64,000 nt of DNA from Pedobacter frigidisoli. Lineage in GTDB: Bacteria > Bacteroidota > Bacteroidia > Sphingobacteriales > Sphingobacteriaceae. Shown piece by piece: positions 33,735-43,520 of this stretch. How positions within the stretch are numbered: position 1 is the stretch's first letter; the number at the start of each line of letters is the position of its first letter. The notes beneath the pieces were generated by a model, which saw only the letters and a program-made list of their open reading frames with translations, had not been told where the DNA came from and did no database searches. The position numbers were made by a program, and so were the translations under genes. The DNA is taken from contig NZ_SJSN01000016.1 in NCBI RefSeq assembly GCF_004331675.1, positions 1 through 64,000 on the forward strand. The letters run 5' to 3'.

Positions 33735-34112
33735 ATGAAATTTTCAGTAGATAAACACGAAAAATATGTAACCTTAAAGTTAAAGGAACCTAAGTTTACA
33801 AACGATAATTCACCAGGATTAAAGTCTGAGTTGTATTTGCTTAATGCCGAGGGTTTTAAAAATATTATTGTTGATTTAAGTCCGGTTAAGGAGTGTGCTG
33901 ATGCACAAGATTTAAGTTGTTTATTGGTTGGTGATAGACTTTGCAAATCGGCAGGTGGCTTATTTATCGTGACAGGTATTAATGATCAACTGGCACCAAT
34001 TATAGAACTTTCAAACATATTTCAATCTGTAACGTTTGTTAATACATTAGCAGAAGCAACCGATTTTATCTTTATGGATGAATTGGAAAAAGAATTCAGA
34101 GGCGATAGATAA
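33735..34112 (+). CDS. STAS-domain protein (anti-sigma factor antagonist type)
   Basis: From the ATG at 33735 the protein is 125 aa, a single STAS fold: MKFSVDKHEKYVTLKL, then LNAEGFKNIIVDLSPVKECADAQDLSCLLVGD where the conserved phospho-Ser region of SpoIIAA usually lies, and a final amphipathic helix. The expected D-S at that site is replaced by CADAQDL, so phosphorylation is doubtful. The frame is open back to 33630 inside purC, but this ATG gives the natural start. No anti-sigma kinase is nearby. Confidence 0.8.
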   Translation: MKFSVDKHEKYVTLKLKEPKFTNDNSPGLKSELYLLNAEGFKNIIVDLSPVKECADAQDLSCLLVGDRLCKSAGGLFIVTGINDQLAPIIELSNIFQSVTFVNTLAEATDFIFMDELEKEFRGDR

Positions 34113-34133
34113 TTACATTTAAATAAAACTTAG

Positions 34134-34168
34134 GCCTCGTAGTTTCTAAAAAACCTACGAGGCTTTTT
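34134..34168 (+). terminator. Terminator after the STAS gene
   Basis: GCCTCGTAG (34134-34142) pairs with CTACGAGGC (34155-34163) across a 12-nt loop, followed by Ts. It lies only 8 nt before the RNase Z start. Confidence 0.85.
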
Positions 34169-34175
34169 ATATATC

Positions 34176-35087
34176 ATGATTATGAAATTTGAGGTTACAA
34201 TTTTAGGAAGCAGTTCGGCAACGCCTGTATTTAACAGGAACCCATCGGCACAGCTTTTAAATTGTAACGAGAAGTTTTATTTAATCGATTGTGGAGAAGG
34301 AACGCAACAACAACTTACAAAGTACAACCTAAAAGCCGCACGAATTGATTATATTTTCATTAGCCATTTACACGGTGACCACTATTTTGGCTTAATTGGT
34401 TTACTTTCAAGTTTGCATTTAAATGGCCGAATTAAACCAATGCAAATATTCGGACCGAAACCACTTTTAGAAATTTTAGAAATTCAATTCAAATACTCAG
34501 ACACCACTTTAAGATACCCACTTGAGTTTTTTCCAATTGAGGCAGACGAATCAAGGCTGATTTTTGAAAACAGTGATCTAATGGTTAAAACGATCATTCT
34601 TAATCATCGGATCCCTACAACTGGTTTTATCTTTCAACAGAAGCAAAGACAACGCAAGCTGATTAAAGGGAAAACTGATGATATTCCAATGGCTTATTAC
34701 ACGGCGTTGAAAAAAGGGGTTGATGTGGAGTTACCAGATGGTGAAGTTTTAAAGAGTGAAGATTATACTACCCCAGCGGATTTACCGAGGTGTTATGCTT
34801 ATTGTTCTGATACCATGTTTGACGAGCGGTATTTCGAAACCATTAAAAATTGCAATACGCTTTATCATGAGGCAACATTTATGCATGAGCTTTTGGATCG
34901 AGCAAATGAAACCCATCACACAACTGCTTTACAGGCAGGACAAATAGCCAAAATTAATGGCGTTGAGAAATTATTAATCGGACATTTCTCCTCTCGTTAC
35001 AAAACGCTTCAGATGTTATTGGAAGAAACCCAGTCGGTTTTTGAATACACAGAACTAGCGGTTGAGGGTAGAACCTTTCAATTGTAA
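34176..35087 (+). CDS. rnz: Ribonuclease Z
   Basis: Metallo-beta-lactamase fold endonuclease that trims tRNA 3' ends before CCA addition. The 303-aa protein shows FISHLHGDHYFGLIGL (HxHxDH metal motif), CSDTMFDERYF and later HTTALQAGQIA and LLIGHFSSRY with the remaining metal histidines. A second ATG two codons in (34182, MKFEVTILGSSSATP) is the more typical start. It follows the STAS gene closely, with a terminator between. Confidence 0.94.
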   Translation: MIMKFEVTILGSSSATPVFNRNPSAQLLNCNEKFYLIDCGEGTQQQLTKYNLKAARIDYIFISHLHGDHYFGLIGLLSSLHLNGRIKPMQIFGPKPLLEILEIQFKYSDTTLRYPLEFFPIEADESRLIFENSDLMVKTIILNHRIPTTGFIFQQKQRQRKLIKGKTDDIPMAYYTALKKGVDVELPDGEVLKSEDYTTPADLPRCYAYCSDTMFDERYFETIKNCNTLYHEATFMHELLDRANETHHTTALQAGQIAKINGVEKLLIGHFSSRYKTLQMLLEETQSVFEYTELAVEGRTFQL

Positions 35088-35100
35088 CTCAAAAGAATTT

Positions 35101-35201
35101 TCTAAACCTTATTGCAGCGGTATCCTTTTAACTTTTTCTGTTAAAAGATTTAGCGGAAAGAAGGACCAAACTTTAATATTTGTATTCCAGTTGCTTTTCT
35201 A
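35101..35201 (-). repeat. Short composite repeat lacking the central palindrome
   Basis: Begins TCTAAACC and ends GCTTTTCTA, the two ends of the composite family, with AAAAGATTTAGCGG inside but without the GTCATTCTGAGG hairpin. It looks like a deleted copy. Lies between rnz and the terminator of mlaD. Confidence 0.5.
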
Positions 35202-35214
35202 AATATTTAAAACG

Positions 35215-35246
35215 AAAAAAGCCTCGCAATTTAAATAATGCGAGGC
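35215..35246 (-). terminator. Terminator of the MlaD gene (bidirectional)
   Basis: GCCTCGCA (35221-35228) pairs with TGCGAGGC (35239-35246); read on the minus strand it is followed by six Ts. It lies between the convergent rnz and MlaD genes and may serve both. Confidence 0.85.
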
Positions 35247-35270
35247 TTTATGTTTTCATGAATTAATATT

Positions 35271-36224
35271 TTATTTATCTTTTTTGTTGCCGCCACCAAA
35301 TACAGAGAAGTGAACGTAACGCTTAGGATTTGCCTTCAAATCGATCATTAACTCATCAAGATTTTTCGAAGCATTATTTAAATTCTGATACATTTTATCA
35401 TCATTTAATAATAAGCCTAAACTTCCTTTACCATCTTTTATTCCTGTAATTACGCTTTGCAAATCAGCAATGGCATTGTTTGCATTATCTAAGGTTTGTT
35501 TAAAATTTGCAGCTGCAAACTTATCCGTAACCGTATTGATGTTGGTTAAGATATCGCTAATCTTTTGATTGTTGTTATTTAAATTGGCTGTTATACCTTC
35601 AACATTTTTAAAGATGGCTTCGATACGAGCACTTTCTGAACCAACTAATCCATCAACTTTCTTAGAGGTAGTTTCTAATGAAGCAAGAGTTCCAGCAATA
35701 CTGTTAAAGCTTTTATCAACATTCTTTTGGAAATTTGGATTTAAGATGGAATTAACGCTACTTAAAATCGAATCCATTTTGCCAATAATTAATTCAGCTT
35801 TCTTTTGAACAGGCTGAACTTGTTCCATTAATCCTTTCTCCACGTTAGCATTTAAGGTGAAGCCATCTTCGGCCATTTTTTTTGAGTTACCAAGAGACAT
35901 TACAATTGCCTTGCTACCCAAAAGATCAGTTCCTTCTAATTTAGCAATACTATTTTCTGGAATATCATATTTACTGTTAATGCTTAACGTAGCAAGAATT
36001 GTTCCTCCTGGCTCTAGTTGCAGTTTTGCGACACGGCCAATTTGATAACCATTGATAAGAATTGGTTTTGAAACTGTTAATCCATCAACCCTGGTGTATC
36101 TTGCAAAAAGAGTAGTTTCACTAGAGAAAATTGAATTTCCTTTTAAAAAGTTATATCCAATAATTAATAAAGCAATGGCAAATGCAGCTAAAATACCTAC
36201 TTTGGTTTCGTTCTTAATCTTCAT
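35271..36224 (-). CDS. MlaD/MCE family lipid-transport protein
   Basis: The 317-aa protein has an N-terminal membrane helix (VGILAAFAIALLIIGYNFL, about residues 9-27) followed by the MlaD domain (about 37-115, LINGYQIGRVAKLQLEPGG) and a long helical region. This matches the periplasmic lipid-binding component of Mla/MCE systems, which move phospholipids between membranes. No MlaE permease or MlaF ATPase is seen beside it, so its partners are encoded elsewhere. Confidence 0.88.
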   Translation of the reverse strand: MKIKNETKVGILAAFAIALLIIGYNFLKGNSIFSSETTLFARYTRVDGLTVSKPILINGYQIGRVAKLQLEPGGTILATLSINSKYDIPENSIAKLEGTDLLGSKAIVMSLGNSKKMAEDGFTLNANVEKGLMEQVQPVQKKAELIIGKMDSILSSVNSILNPNFQKNVDKSFNSIAGTLASLETTSKKVDGLVGSESARIEAIFKNVEGITANLNNNNQKISDILTNINTVTDKFAAANFKQTLDNANNAIADLQSVITGIKDGKGSLGLLLNDDKMYQNLNNASKNLDELMIDLKANPKRYVHFSVFGGGNKKDK

Positions 36225-36404
36225 GAGTGTTTTTATTTAATGGCTACAAGTGCTAAAATTAATAATTATTACTTGCCCGAGCGTATTTTTTGTTTTTGAT
36301 GTTTAATATGTAATTGTCATTACATTAATACTTACATCGATGATTTTGTTTGGTTTATGTATTATTATTTTATTTTTCAATCTGAGCACCATTTATAATA
36401 CCAA

Positions 36405-37181
36405 TTATTGTACTTCAATATTCTTTTTATAGCTTTTTATAGCTTCTAAAATAGATTTTGCTATTTCATTTTGTCCTGTTGCAGAGTTGATATATTTTTC
36501 TTCGGTAGTGTTTGATATAAAACCAACTTCAGTTAAAACGGCTGGCATGCCACATCTTTGCAGTACCAAAACGCCTTGTTCTTTAACACCTCTACTTACT
36601 CGCTCATCTCTGCCGATGTAACTATTCTGTATTAATTTCGCAAATTTAATGCTTTTATCTCGAAACGTGTTTTTTAATAACGATAAAAGAATAAATGAAC
36701 TCGGATTATTTGGGTCATAGCCATCATATTTGCTTTTATAATTCTTCTCTAACTTGATATCAGCATTTTCACGTATTGCAGCATCCTGTTCTTTTAATCG
36801 GTGAGATCCAGCAACCAAGGTTTCTACACCCTTAATATGTTTGTTTCCTGGCGGCATCGAGTTACAGTGGATAGAAATAAAAAGATCTGCATTTGCATCA
36901 TTTGCCATTTCTGCTCTTCTGTATAAATCAACATCTACATCTGTGGTGCGTGTGTAAATAACTTTAATGCCAGGCAATGCTTCTTTAATTTGCGCACCCA
37001 GTTTTAGCGCTACTTTTAAGGAAACATCTTTTTCTTTGGAGAAACTTCCAGATGCGCCAGGTTTTCTACCCCCATGACCTGGATCTATAACAATGGTTTT
37101 AATCTTATACCCTTGAGCAAATGTATGCTGAATAGGGAATGTTATTGATAAAATGATTGCTATTAGAAGCTTAATCTTCAT
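36405..37181 (-). CDS. N-acetylmuramoyl-L-alanine amidase (Amidase_3), copy 2
   Basis: The 258-aa exported enzyme (signal HTFAQ near 22) cleaves the amide between N-acetylmuramic acid and the stem peptide. Zinc-binding and catalytic features of Amidase_3 are visible: IDPGHGGRKPGASG, the second histidine in FISIHCNSM, and the Glu in AVLTEVGFISN. It starts 11 nt after the stop of a close paralogue, pointing to tandem duplication. Confidence 0.92.
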   Translation of the reverse strand: MKIKLLIAIILSITFPIQHTFAQGYKIKTIVIDPGHGGRKPGASGSFSKEKDVSLKVALKLGAQIKEALPGIKVIYTRTTDVDVDLYRRAEMANDANADLFISIHCNSMPPGNKHIKGVETLVAGSHRLKEQDAAIRENADIKLEKNYKSKYDGYDPNNPSSFILLSLLKNTFRDKSIKFAKLIQNSYIGRDERVSRGVKEQGVLVLQRCGMPAVLTEVGFISNTTEEKYINSATGQNEIAKSILEAIKSYKKNIEVQ

Positions 37182-37192
37182 TTATTGGGATG

Positions 37193-38056
37193 TTAGAATG
37201 ATGTTTCAGCGATGCGCTTATAACTTTTTATGGCTTTAATTATTCCGCTAACAATTTCATTTTGCCCCTCTGGAGAGTTCATATAATCTTCTTCCTCTGG
37301 ATTACTCACAAAACCAATTTCCGTAAGTACAGCTGGCATAGATGCCCTTGCCAAAACCGCTAGGCTTTTTTCTTGTACGCCACGATTAATTCTTCCAGCA
37401 TTGATATATTCATGTTGAACCATGGAGGCGAATTTTAAACTTCGTTCTCTATTTGTTTGCTTCATTAACGAAAGCATGATATCGTTTTCTGGAGTGTTTG
37501 CAATAAAACCCTCATAGTTTTTCTGGTAATTATCCTCTAAAAACATGGCAGCATTCTCTCTTTTAATTACCTCATCTTGTTCACCCAATCGGCCTGTTCC
37601 AGATACAAACGTTTCGGTTCCTCGTGTAGAAGTACTTTTTGAAGTCGTAGTTCTATAAACTGGAACTTTTCTACCTTTAACTTTCTTGTAATAATCAACC
37701 ACTCTTGATACGCGAACAGGCATATCATTCAAATGGATAGAAATAAAAAGATCGGCTTTTGCATTATTTGCAATGTTTATTCTTTCGTAAAGAGGAATGA
37801 AAACATCAGTTTGTCGGGTATAAATAATTTTTATGTCTTTCAAACTATCTTGAAGTGCCTTACCAAGGTTAAGTGCCGTTTTTAAAGCAACATCTTTTTC
37901 CTTTGAATAAACGCCATGGGTTGAACCGTCTTTGCCTCCGTGGCCAGCGTCGATCACAATTGTTTTAATTTTATATTCTTGCGCAAAAGCTTGATTATCA
38001 ATTGTATTGAATGCTACGAAACAAATAATAAATGTTAAAATGGATTTAAGATACAT
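37193..38056 (-). CDS. N-acetylmuramoyl-L-alanine amidase (Amidase_3), copy 1
   Basis: Paralogue of the following gene with IDAGHGGKDGSTHG, FISIHLNDM and AVLTEIGFVSN as the Amidase_3 metal and catalytic sites. It has an insert (about 25 residues, VVDYYKKVKGRKVPVYR and on) that the second copy lacks. The start is uncertain: ATG at 38056 gives a 288-aa protein with a clean signal peptide (IDNQAFAQ). Earlier ATGs at 38101 and 38122 are in frame, but the latter leaves only 8 nt to the divergent LptD gene and a TATTTTTG box lies at 38107-38114. Confidence 0.9.
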   Translation of the reverse strand: MYLKSILTFIICFVAFNTIDNQAFAQEYKIKTIVIDAGHGGKDGSTHGVYSKEKDVALKTALNLGKALQDSLKDIKIIYTRQTDVFIPLYERINIANNAKADLFISIHLNDMPVRVSRVVDYYKKVKGRKVPVYRTTTSKSTSTRGTETFVSGTGRLGEQDEVIKRENAAMFLEDNYQKNYEGFIANTPENDIMLSLMKQTNRERSLKFASMVQHEYINAGRINRGVQEKSLAVLARASMPAVLTEIGFVSNPEEEDYMNSPEGQNEIVSGIIKAIKSYKRIAETSF

Positions 38057-38130
38057 CAATGGTATATTTTTCACTAATTTTGAACGTTTTTGATTAAACA
38101 TTTGTGCAAAAATAACATTCAAATACGAAT

Positions 38131-40788
38131 TTGAAACTTCTTAAGAGCTCTATTTTACTAATTTCTGTCATTTTATTAACACATGGTGTTGGTAAAGCTA
38201 ACGCATTTTCTGGTTTTTCATTACAACAAATCATTCAACAAGACACAACTAAAAAGGATACTACCAAAAAAGTCGTAAACAATAATAGTAGTATCGATCA
38301 AAAAGTTGAGTATAAAGCTGAAGATTCGGTAAAATTTAGTAAAGACAAAAGTATTATCTATTTGTATGGAAATGCAAGAGTTATCTATGGTGATTTTGAG
38401 CTAGATGCGAGTTACATTAAATACGATCAAAAAAGCAACACCATTTTTGCCCGAGGAATTAAAGATCCTAAAACGGGCAGATATACTGGGCGACCAATTT
38501 TTAAATCGGGCGCTGAGGGTACAGCAATAGCGGATTCGATATTTTACAATTCAACAACAACCCGGGCAAAGGTTTTCGGAGTATTTTCTGAACAGGAGGG
38601 CGGCTTTTTCTCTGGCGGACAAAGTAAGAAACAAATTGATGATGAGCTGCATGTAAAAAATGTAATGTACAGCACCTGTAATTTGCCGCATCCGCATTTT
38701 GGTTTAATGATCTCAAAAGGCGTGGTAACCGAGAAGCAGATTATTACAGGACCAGTTTATATGATTATCGAGGATATTCCTACTTTTCTTGGTTTGCCTT
38801 TTGCATTTTTTCCAAAACCTAACAAGCGTACTTCGGGATTTATTCTGCCTACTCCAGGTGAAGATGCTACTAGGGGTTTCTTTTTGCAAAATGGAGGATA
38901 CTATTTAGGTTTAAATGATTATTGGGATGCTAAATTTCAAGGATCTATTTATACAAATGGATCTTATGAAACCAGTTTGTTGAGTAACTATACTAAGCGA
39001 TATAAATACAATGGAAATATTAATTTGGCTTATGCGAGTTTTAAGGATGGCTTAGAGGGAACAGAAGCCTTTGCTAACCCAACCAAAAACTTTAGCATCA
39101 ATTGGAGTCATAACCAAAATGCAAATGCTAAACCTGGAACTACATTTAGCGCCAGTGTAAGGTTGGTTTCTACAGGAAGAAATAGCTACTACAAAAATAC
39201 AGCTGCAGGAACTACTTATGATATTAACGCAATTGCCACCAATACAACAAGTAGTAGTGTAAACTATGCAAGGGCTTACCCAAATGGGATGAATTTTTCG
39301 TTAGGTGCTTCAAGCGATCAAACTTTGAGCACTGGTGCAATCTCCTTACGTTTACCTGAAGCCACGTTTAACGTACCAACTTTCAGTCCATTTGATTCTA
39401 AAACGAGGGTAAATGAGCAGAAATGGTATCAAAAAATAACTGTTGGTTATAGCTTGCAGGGAACAAACCGAATAGATACATTCGATAGTTTATTGTTTGA
39501 TAATGATGGATTAAAAAGATTGAGAAGTGGATTTGCACACAGCATTCCAGTGAATATGTCTTTCACAGCTTTAAAATATTTAAACTTTAGTTTAGGTGGT
39601 ACTTATAATGAAGTGTGGAATTTTCAAAATATTAAAAGAACATATACTTCTTTCGCTGATGAAACTTACACCTACAGAGAAGATACTTTAAGTGGCTTTA
39701 AACGTGCTGGCAGTTATAATTTATCAACAAGCATGTCCACTAAAATTTACGGACAACGCAACTTTAATCCTAATGGCAAAATTCAGGCAATGAGGCATGT
39801 AATTACGCCAAATGTTTCATTCTCATACTCGCCAGACTTTACCAAGGATGGGGTTGGACCTTATAGAGATGCTAGAGACCAAAATGGCAACAGAATCTTA
39901 TCCAATGGACTACCCATAAAATATTCAATATTTGAGGGAATGGCTCAACCCGGATCATTTGGTGGCCCAAGTGCAGCCATTGGTTTTGGGGTTGATAATA
40001 CCGTAGAGCTGAAAGTTAAGTCTAAGAGCGATACGACTGGCGCTGGTTCTAGGAAAATTCCGATTATTCAAGGTTTAAGTTTTAGTGGTTCATATAATTT
40101 CCTAGCCACATCCTATAAACTTTCAACAATTGGCTTTAGTGGTCGATCTCAATTTACCGATAAGTTGGGCATCAATTATAATGGAACTTTAGATCCGTAT
40201 GCACTCGGGCCAGATTCCTTAAATACTGGCTTACGTATCAGGAGAGATAGGTACTTTTTTCAAGAGGGAAAAATACTTCCTCGTCTTGCTAACTTTGGTT
40301 TTTCTTTTGATTACAGTTTAAATCCAGAAGCTTTAAAAAGAAAGAACGAGGCAAATGATAAGATAGGCGATGCTGCCAATAAAAAAGGCTTAAATGATAT
40401 TCAGTCAGAACAATTGGCGGCGATAAGTCGTGATCCTAATGCTTTTGTGGATTTTAATATTCCATGGAATTTTTCATTCTCTTATAGTTTCCAGTTTACC
40501 AATGATGGAAATACAACAACAACATCGAATACCCTGAATTTTAATGGGGATGTGAATTTAACCCCAAAATGGAAAGTAACCTTTAACTCGGGTTACGATT
40601 TTAAGAATAATGGCCTTACACCGATGAATTTAGCAATTTATAGAGATTTGCATTGTTGGGATATGAGCGTGAATTGGGTTCCTTATGGTGCTTATAAAAG
40701 TTATTCTGTTACCATAAAAGTTAAGGCATCGATATTGCAAGATTTAAAACTGAGCAAAAGGCAAGGTTTTTACAGTACATACCAGTAA
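38131..40788 (+). CDS. lptD: LptD-like LPS-assembly outer-membrane protein, TTG start
   Basis: The 885-aa protein has a signal sequence, an OstA/LptA-like N-terminal domain (about residues 60-200, FSKDKSIIYLYGNARVIYGD) and a large beta-barrel. Segments such as VYMIIEDIPTFLGLPFAFFP match Bacteroidota LptD, which inserts LPS in the outer leaflet. The start codon is apparently TTG, giving MKLLKSSILLISVILL; no ATG is in frame upstream. It is divergent from the amidases. Confidence 0.87.
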   Translation: MKLLKSSILLISVILLTHGVGKANAFSGFSLQQIIQQDTTKKDTTKKVVNNNSSIDQKVEYKAEDSVKFSKDKSIIYLYGNARVIYGDFELDASYIKYDQKSNTIFARGIKDPKTGRYTGRPIFKSGAEGTAIADSIFYNSTTTRAKVFGVFSEQEGGFFSGGQSKKQIDDELHVKNVMYSTCNLPHPHFGLMISKGVVTEKQIITGPVYMIIEDIPTFLGLPFAFFPKPNKRTSGFILPTPGEDATRGFFLQNGGYYLGLNDYWDAKFQGSIYTNGSYETSLLSNYTKRYKYNGNINLAYASFKDGLEGTEAFANPTKNFSINWSHNQNANAKPGTTFSASVRLVSTGRNSYYKNTAAGTTYDINAIATNTTSSSVNYARAYPNGMNFSLGASSDQTLSTGAISLRLPEATFNVPTFSPFDSKTRVNEQKWYQKITVGYSLQGTNRIDTFDSLLFDNDGLKRLRSGFAHSIPVNMSFTALKYLNFSLGGTYNEVWNFQNIKRTYTSFADETYTYREDTLSGFKRAGSYNLSTSMSTKIYGQRNFNPNGKIQAMRHVITPNVSFSYSPDFTKDGVGPYRDARDQNGNRILSNGLPIKYSIFEGMAQPGSFGGPSAAIGFGVDNTVELKVKSKSDTTGAGSRKIPIIQGLSFSGSYNFLATSYKLSTIGFSGRSQFTDKLGINYNGTLDPYALGPDSLNTGLRIRRDRYFFQEGKILPRLANFGFSFDYSLNPEALKRKNEANDKIGDAANKKGLNDIQSEQLAAISRDPNAFVDFNIPWNFSFSYSFQFTNDGNTTTTSNTLNFNGDVNLTPKWKVTFNSGYDFKNNGLTPMNLAIYRDLHCWDMSVNWVPYGAYKSYSVTIKVKASILQDLKLSKRQGFYSTYQ

Positions 40789-40792
40789 AATT

Positions 40793-42037
40793 ATGTTAGC
40801 CGAAATTATAACTATAGGTGATGAAATTCTCATCGGCCAAATTGTTGATACAAATTCTGCTTGGATGGCGAAACAGCTAAACTCTATTGGTGTCTCCGTT
40901 AAGCAAATTACCTCTGTTTCTGATGATGAAAATCATATTTTAGAAGCTTTGGTAGATGCTGAAAAGCGTGCCGATATTATTCTGATTACAGGTGGTTTAG
41001 GCCCGACAAAAGATGATATTACAAAAAAGACCTTAGCAAAGTATTTCAATATGGGTTTTCGCAGAGATGAGGGGGCATTGGAAATGGTTCGTCAAATTTT
41101 CGAAAAGTATAAACGTCCGCTGATTGATATTAACATGCAACAGGCTGATGTTCCCGATGGTTGCGAAGTTATTGTAAACAAAAACGGAACTGCTCCTTGC
41201 ATGTGGTTTGAGCGGAATGAGAAGATTTTTGTTTCCATGCCAGGTGTTCCTTATGAAATGATGTATTTGATGGATGATGAAATTTTGCCCAGGGTTGCAT
41301 CAAGATTCAAGTTGCCATCAATCATCCATAAAACAATTCTTACTGCAAATATTGGCGAATCTTTTTTAGCAAAGGAAATTGAAGAAATAGAAGATAGCTT
41401 ACCAAAGCATATCAAATTAGCCTATTTGCCTAAGCTTGGGCAGGTTCGTTTGCGTTTATCCGCCACAGGCGATAATGAAAATATCTTAAAAGCGGAGGTT
41501 GAAGTTTTTGCTCAGCAGATTATCGAAAAGGTTAAAAAATTCGTTGTTATTGATGAAGATATTCCTCTGGAACAAGCCATTATAAACATGATGAAAAAAC
41601 GCAGTTTAACTTTATCTACTGCAGAAAGTTGTACAGGTGGTTATATTGCGCATTTAATTACTCAACATCCGGGTTGTTCTTCAGTTTATTGGGGCGGGGC
41701 AGTAGCTTATGCTTACGAACTGAAAGAATCTATTCTCGGCGTAAAAGAAAACACTCTAGCTAAATTTGGTGCGGTAAGTGAGGAGACGGTAACCGAAATG
41801 GCCGAAGGTGCAATTAAGCATTTCAAAACTGATTATGCTATTGCAGTGAGCGGAATTGCCGGGCCTGATGGCGGTACAGAAGATAAGCCAGTTGGGACGG
41901 TTTGGATTGCAATTTCATCGAAAAATAAAACCATAGCTAAAGTGTTTAATTTCAGCAACAAACGCATTCAAAACATAGAACGTTCTGCTGCATCTGCATT
42001 GATGATGTTATTAAATCTACTTAGAGAAGACTCATAG
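40793..42037 (+). CDS. cinA: CinA family protein (NMN deamidase / competence-damage inducible)
   Basis: The 414-aa protein has an N-terminal molybdopterin-binding-like COG1058 domain (AEIITIGDEILIGQIVDTNSAWMA, ITGGLGPTKDDITKK) and a C-terminal PncC domain (LSTAESCTGGYIAHLI, AVSGIAGPDGGTEDKPVGTVW). The latter deamidates NMN in pyridine nucleotide salvage. It starts 4 nt after the LptD stop and so is probably co-transcribed. Confidence 0.94.
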   Translation: MLAEIITIGDEILIGQIVDTNSAWMAKQLNSIGVSVKQITSVSDDENHILEALVDAEKRADIILITGGLGPTKDDITKKTLAKYFNMGFRRDEGALEMVRQIFEKYKRPLIDINMQQADVPDGCEVIVNKNGTAPCMWFERNEKIFVSMPGVPYEMMYLMDDEILPRVASRFKLPSIIHKTILTANIGESFLAKEIEEIEDSLPKHIKLAYLPKLGQVRLRLSATGDNENILKAEVEVFAQQIIEKVKKFVVIDEDIPLEQAIINMMKKRSLTLSTAESCTGGYIAHLITQHPGCSSVYWGGAVAYAYELKESILGVKENTLAKFGAVSEETVTEMAEGAIKHFKTDYAIAVSGIAGPDGGTEDKPVGTVWIAISSKNKTIAKVFNFSNKRIQNIERSAASALMMLLNLLREDS

Positions 42038-42052
42038 AAAGAATAAAAACTG

Positions 42053-42060
42053 TATTTTTG
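42053..42060 (+). promoter_or_regulatory. -7 box upstream of the E2 gene
   Basis: TATTTTTG is a perfect TAnnTTTG match 33 nt before the E2 ATG. No clear -33 element is visible. Confidence 0.5.
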
Positions 42061-42093
42061 TCGCAATACCAATATATAATACTGTAATTTAAT

Positions 42094-43449
42094 ATGGCTC
42101 AATACGAACTATTGTTACCAAAAATGGGTGAAAGTGTTGCGGAAGCAACAGTAATTAAATGGGTAAAACAAATTGGAGATTCTATTGATTTAGATGACAC
42201 GATTTTGGAAATCGCTACCGATAAGGTAGATTCTGAAGTGCCATCGCCAGTGGCTGGTAAATTGGTAAAGCAATTATTTAAGGAAGATGAAGTTGCACAA
42301 GTTGGTGAGGTAATTGCCATTATTGAAACTGAAGGTGGAAGCGAAGCAAAAGCTGAAGAACCAGTGGCGGCAGCACCTATCGTTGAAGAAAAATCTGAAA
42401 CTATTCCTGGTATTGAGCAATTGCCGACAGAAAAGCCTGCAGTTCAAAATGACATCACTTCGTCTGACCGTTTTTATTCTCCTTTAGTAAAAAGTATTGC
42501 GGCGCAAGAAAATATTTCTTTAGCTGAATTGGATTCAATTAAAGGCTCCGGTGCCGATGGTCGTTTAAATAAAGACGATTTATTAAATTATATTTCTAAT
42601 AAAGGTGTTGGACAGCAAATTAAAACTCAAACGGTTATATTAACGCCTCCAGTTCCACCAGCAAAAGAATCTGTTGCGAATAACACCATTGCAGCTACTC
42701 AAACTTCAGCTAATAAAACATCAACCACCAGCATTAATGGCGGCGATGAAATTATTGAGATGGATAGAATGCGTAAACTCATTGCCGACCACATGGTCAT
42801 GAGCGTAAATACTTCGCCGCATGTAACTTCCTTTGTTGAGGCCGACGTAACCAACATGGTTTTGTGGCGTAATAAAGTGAAAAACAGTTTCGAAAAACGT
42901 GAGAACGAAAAAATAACTTTTACACCGATTTTTGTTGAAGCTGTTGCAAAAGCAATTAAAGATTTTCCAATGGTTAATGTTTCTGTTAATGGAACACAAA
43001 TCATTAAAAAGCGTGATATTAATATTGGTATGGCAGCTGCTTTGCCAAGTGGAAATTTAATCGTTCCTGTAATTCGCAATGCCGACCAGCTTAACCTTGT
43101 TGGTTTAACCAAAGCAGTAAATGATTTAGCAGGAAGAGCAAGAATTTCTAAGTTAAAACCTGATGAAACACAAGGCGGAACTTTTACGTTAACTAACGTT
43201 GGTACTTTCGGAAATGTAATGGGAACACCAATTATTAATCAACCGCAGGTTGCTATTTTAGCCGTTGGTGCAATTAAAAAGAAACCAGCTGTTTTGGAAA
43301 CCGAACACGGAGATGTTATTGCTATTCGCCACATGATGTTCCTTTCATTATCTTATGACCATAGAGTCGTTGATGGTTCGTTAGGAGGAATGTTTGTTCG
43401 TCGCGTTGCTGATTATTTAGAAAATTGGGATTTCAACAGGGAAATTTAA
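42094..43449 (+). CDS. 2-oxo acid dehydrogenase E2 (dihydrolipoamide acyltransferase)
   Basis: The 451-aa protein has an N-terminal lipoyl domain with lipoylation motif ATDKVDSEV (about residue 47), a linker, an E1/E3-binding domain (about 128-165, SPLVKSIAAQENISLAELDS), a second linker rich in Pro/Thr/Asn and a CoA acyltransferase domain with the catalytic DHRVVDG near the C-terminus. Only one lipoyl domain is present. The type (branched-chain, pyruvate or 2-oxoglutarate) cannot be settled; the N-terminus resembles branched-chain E2. E1 and E3 are not adjacent. Confidence 0.9.
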   Translation: MAQYELLLPKMGESVAEATVIKWVKQIGDSIDLDDTILEIATDKVDSEVPSPVAGKLVKQLFKEDEVAQVGEVIAIIETEGGSEAKAEEPVAAAPIVEEKSETIPGIEQLPTEKPAVQNDITSSDRFYSPLVKSIAAQENISLAELDSIKGSGADGRLNKDDLLNYISNKGVGQQIKTQTVILTPPVPPAKESVANNTIAATQTSANKTSTTSINGGDEIIEMDRMRKLIADHMVMSVNTSPHVTSFVEADVTNMVLWRNKVKNSFEKRENEKITFTPIFVEAVAKAIKDFPMVNVSVNGTQIIKKRDINIGMAAALPSGNLIVPVIRNADQLNLVGLTKAVNDLAGRARISKLKPDETQGGTFTLTNVGTFGNVMGTPIINQPQVAILAVGAIKKKPAVLETEHGDVIAIRHMMFLSLSYDHRVVDGSLGGMFVRRVADYLENWDFNREI

Positions 43450-43520
43450 TCAGTTCTCAATTGCTAGTTTTCAGTTCGAGCGAATAACAATTAAACAATT
43501 TAACAGTTGAACAATTAAGA

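Noticed and set aside
42699..43112. 137-aa minus-strand frame inside the E2 gene
   Set aside because: It lies opposite the conserved acyltransferase domain and shows no family pattern.
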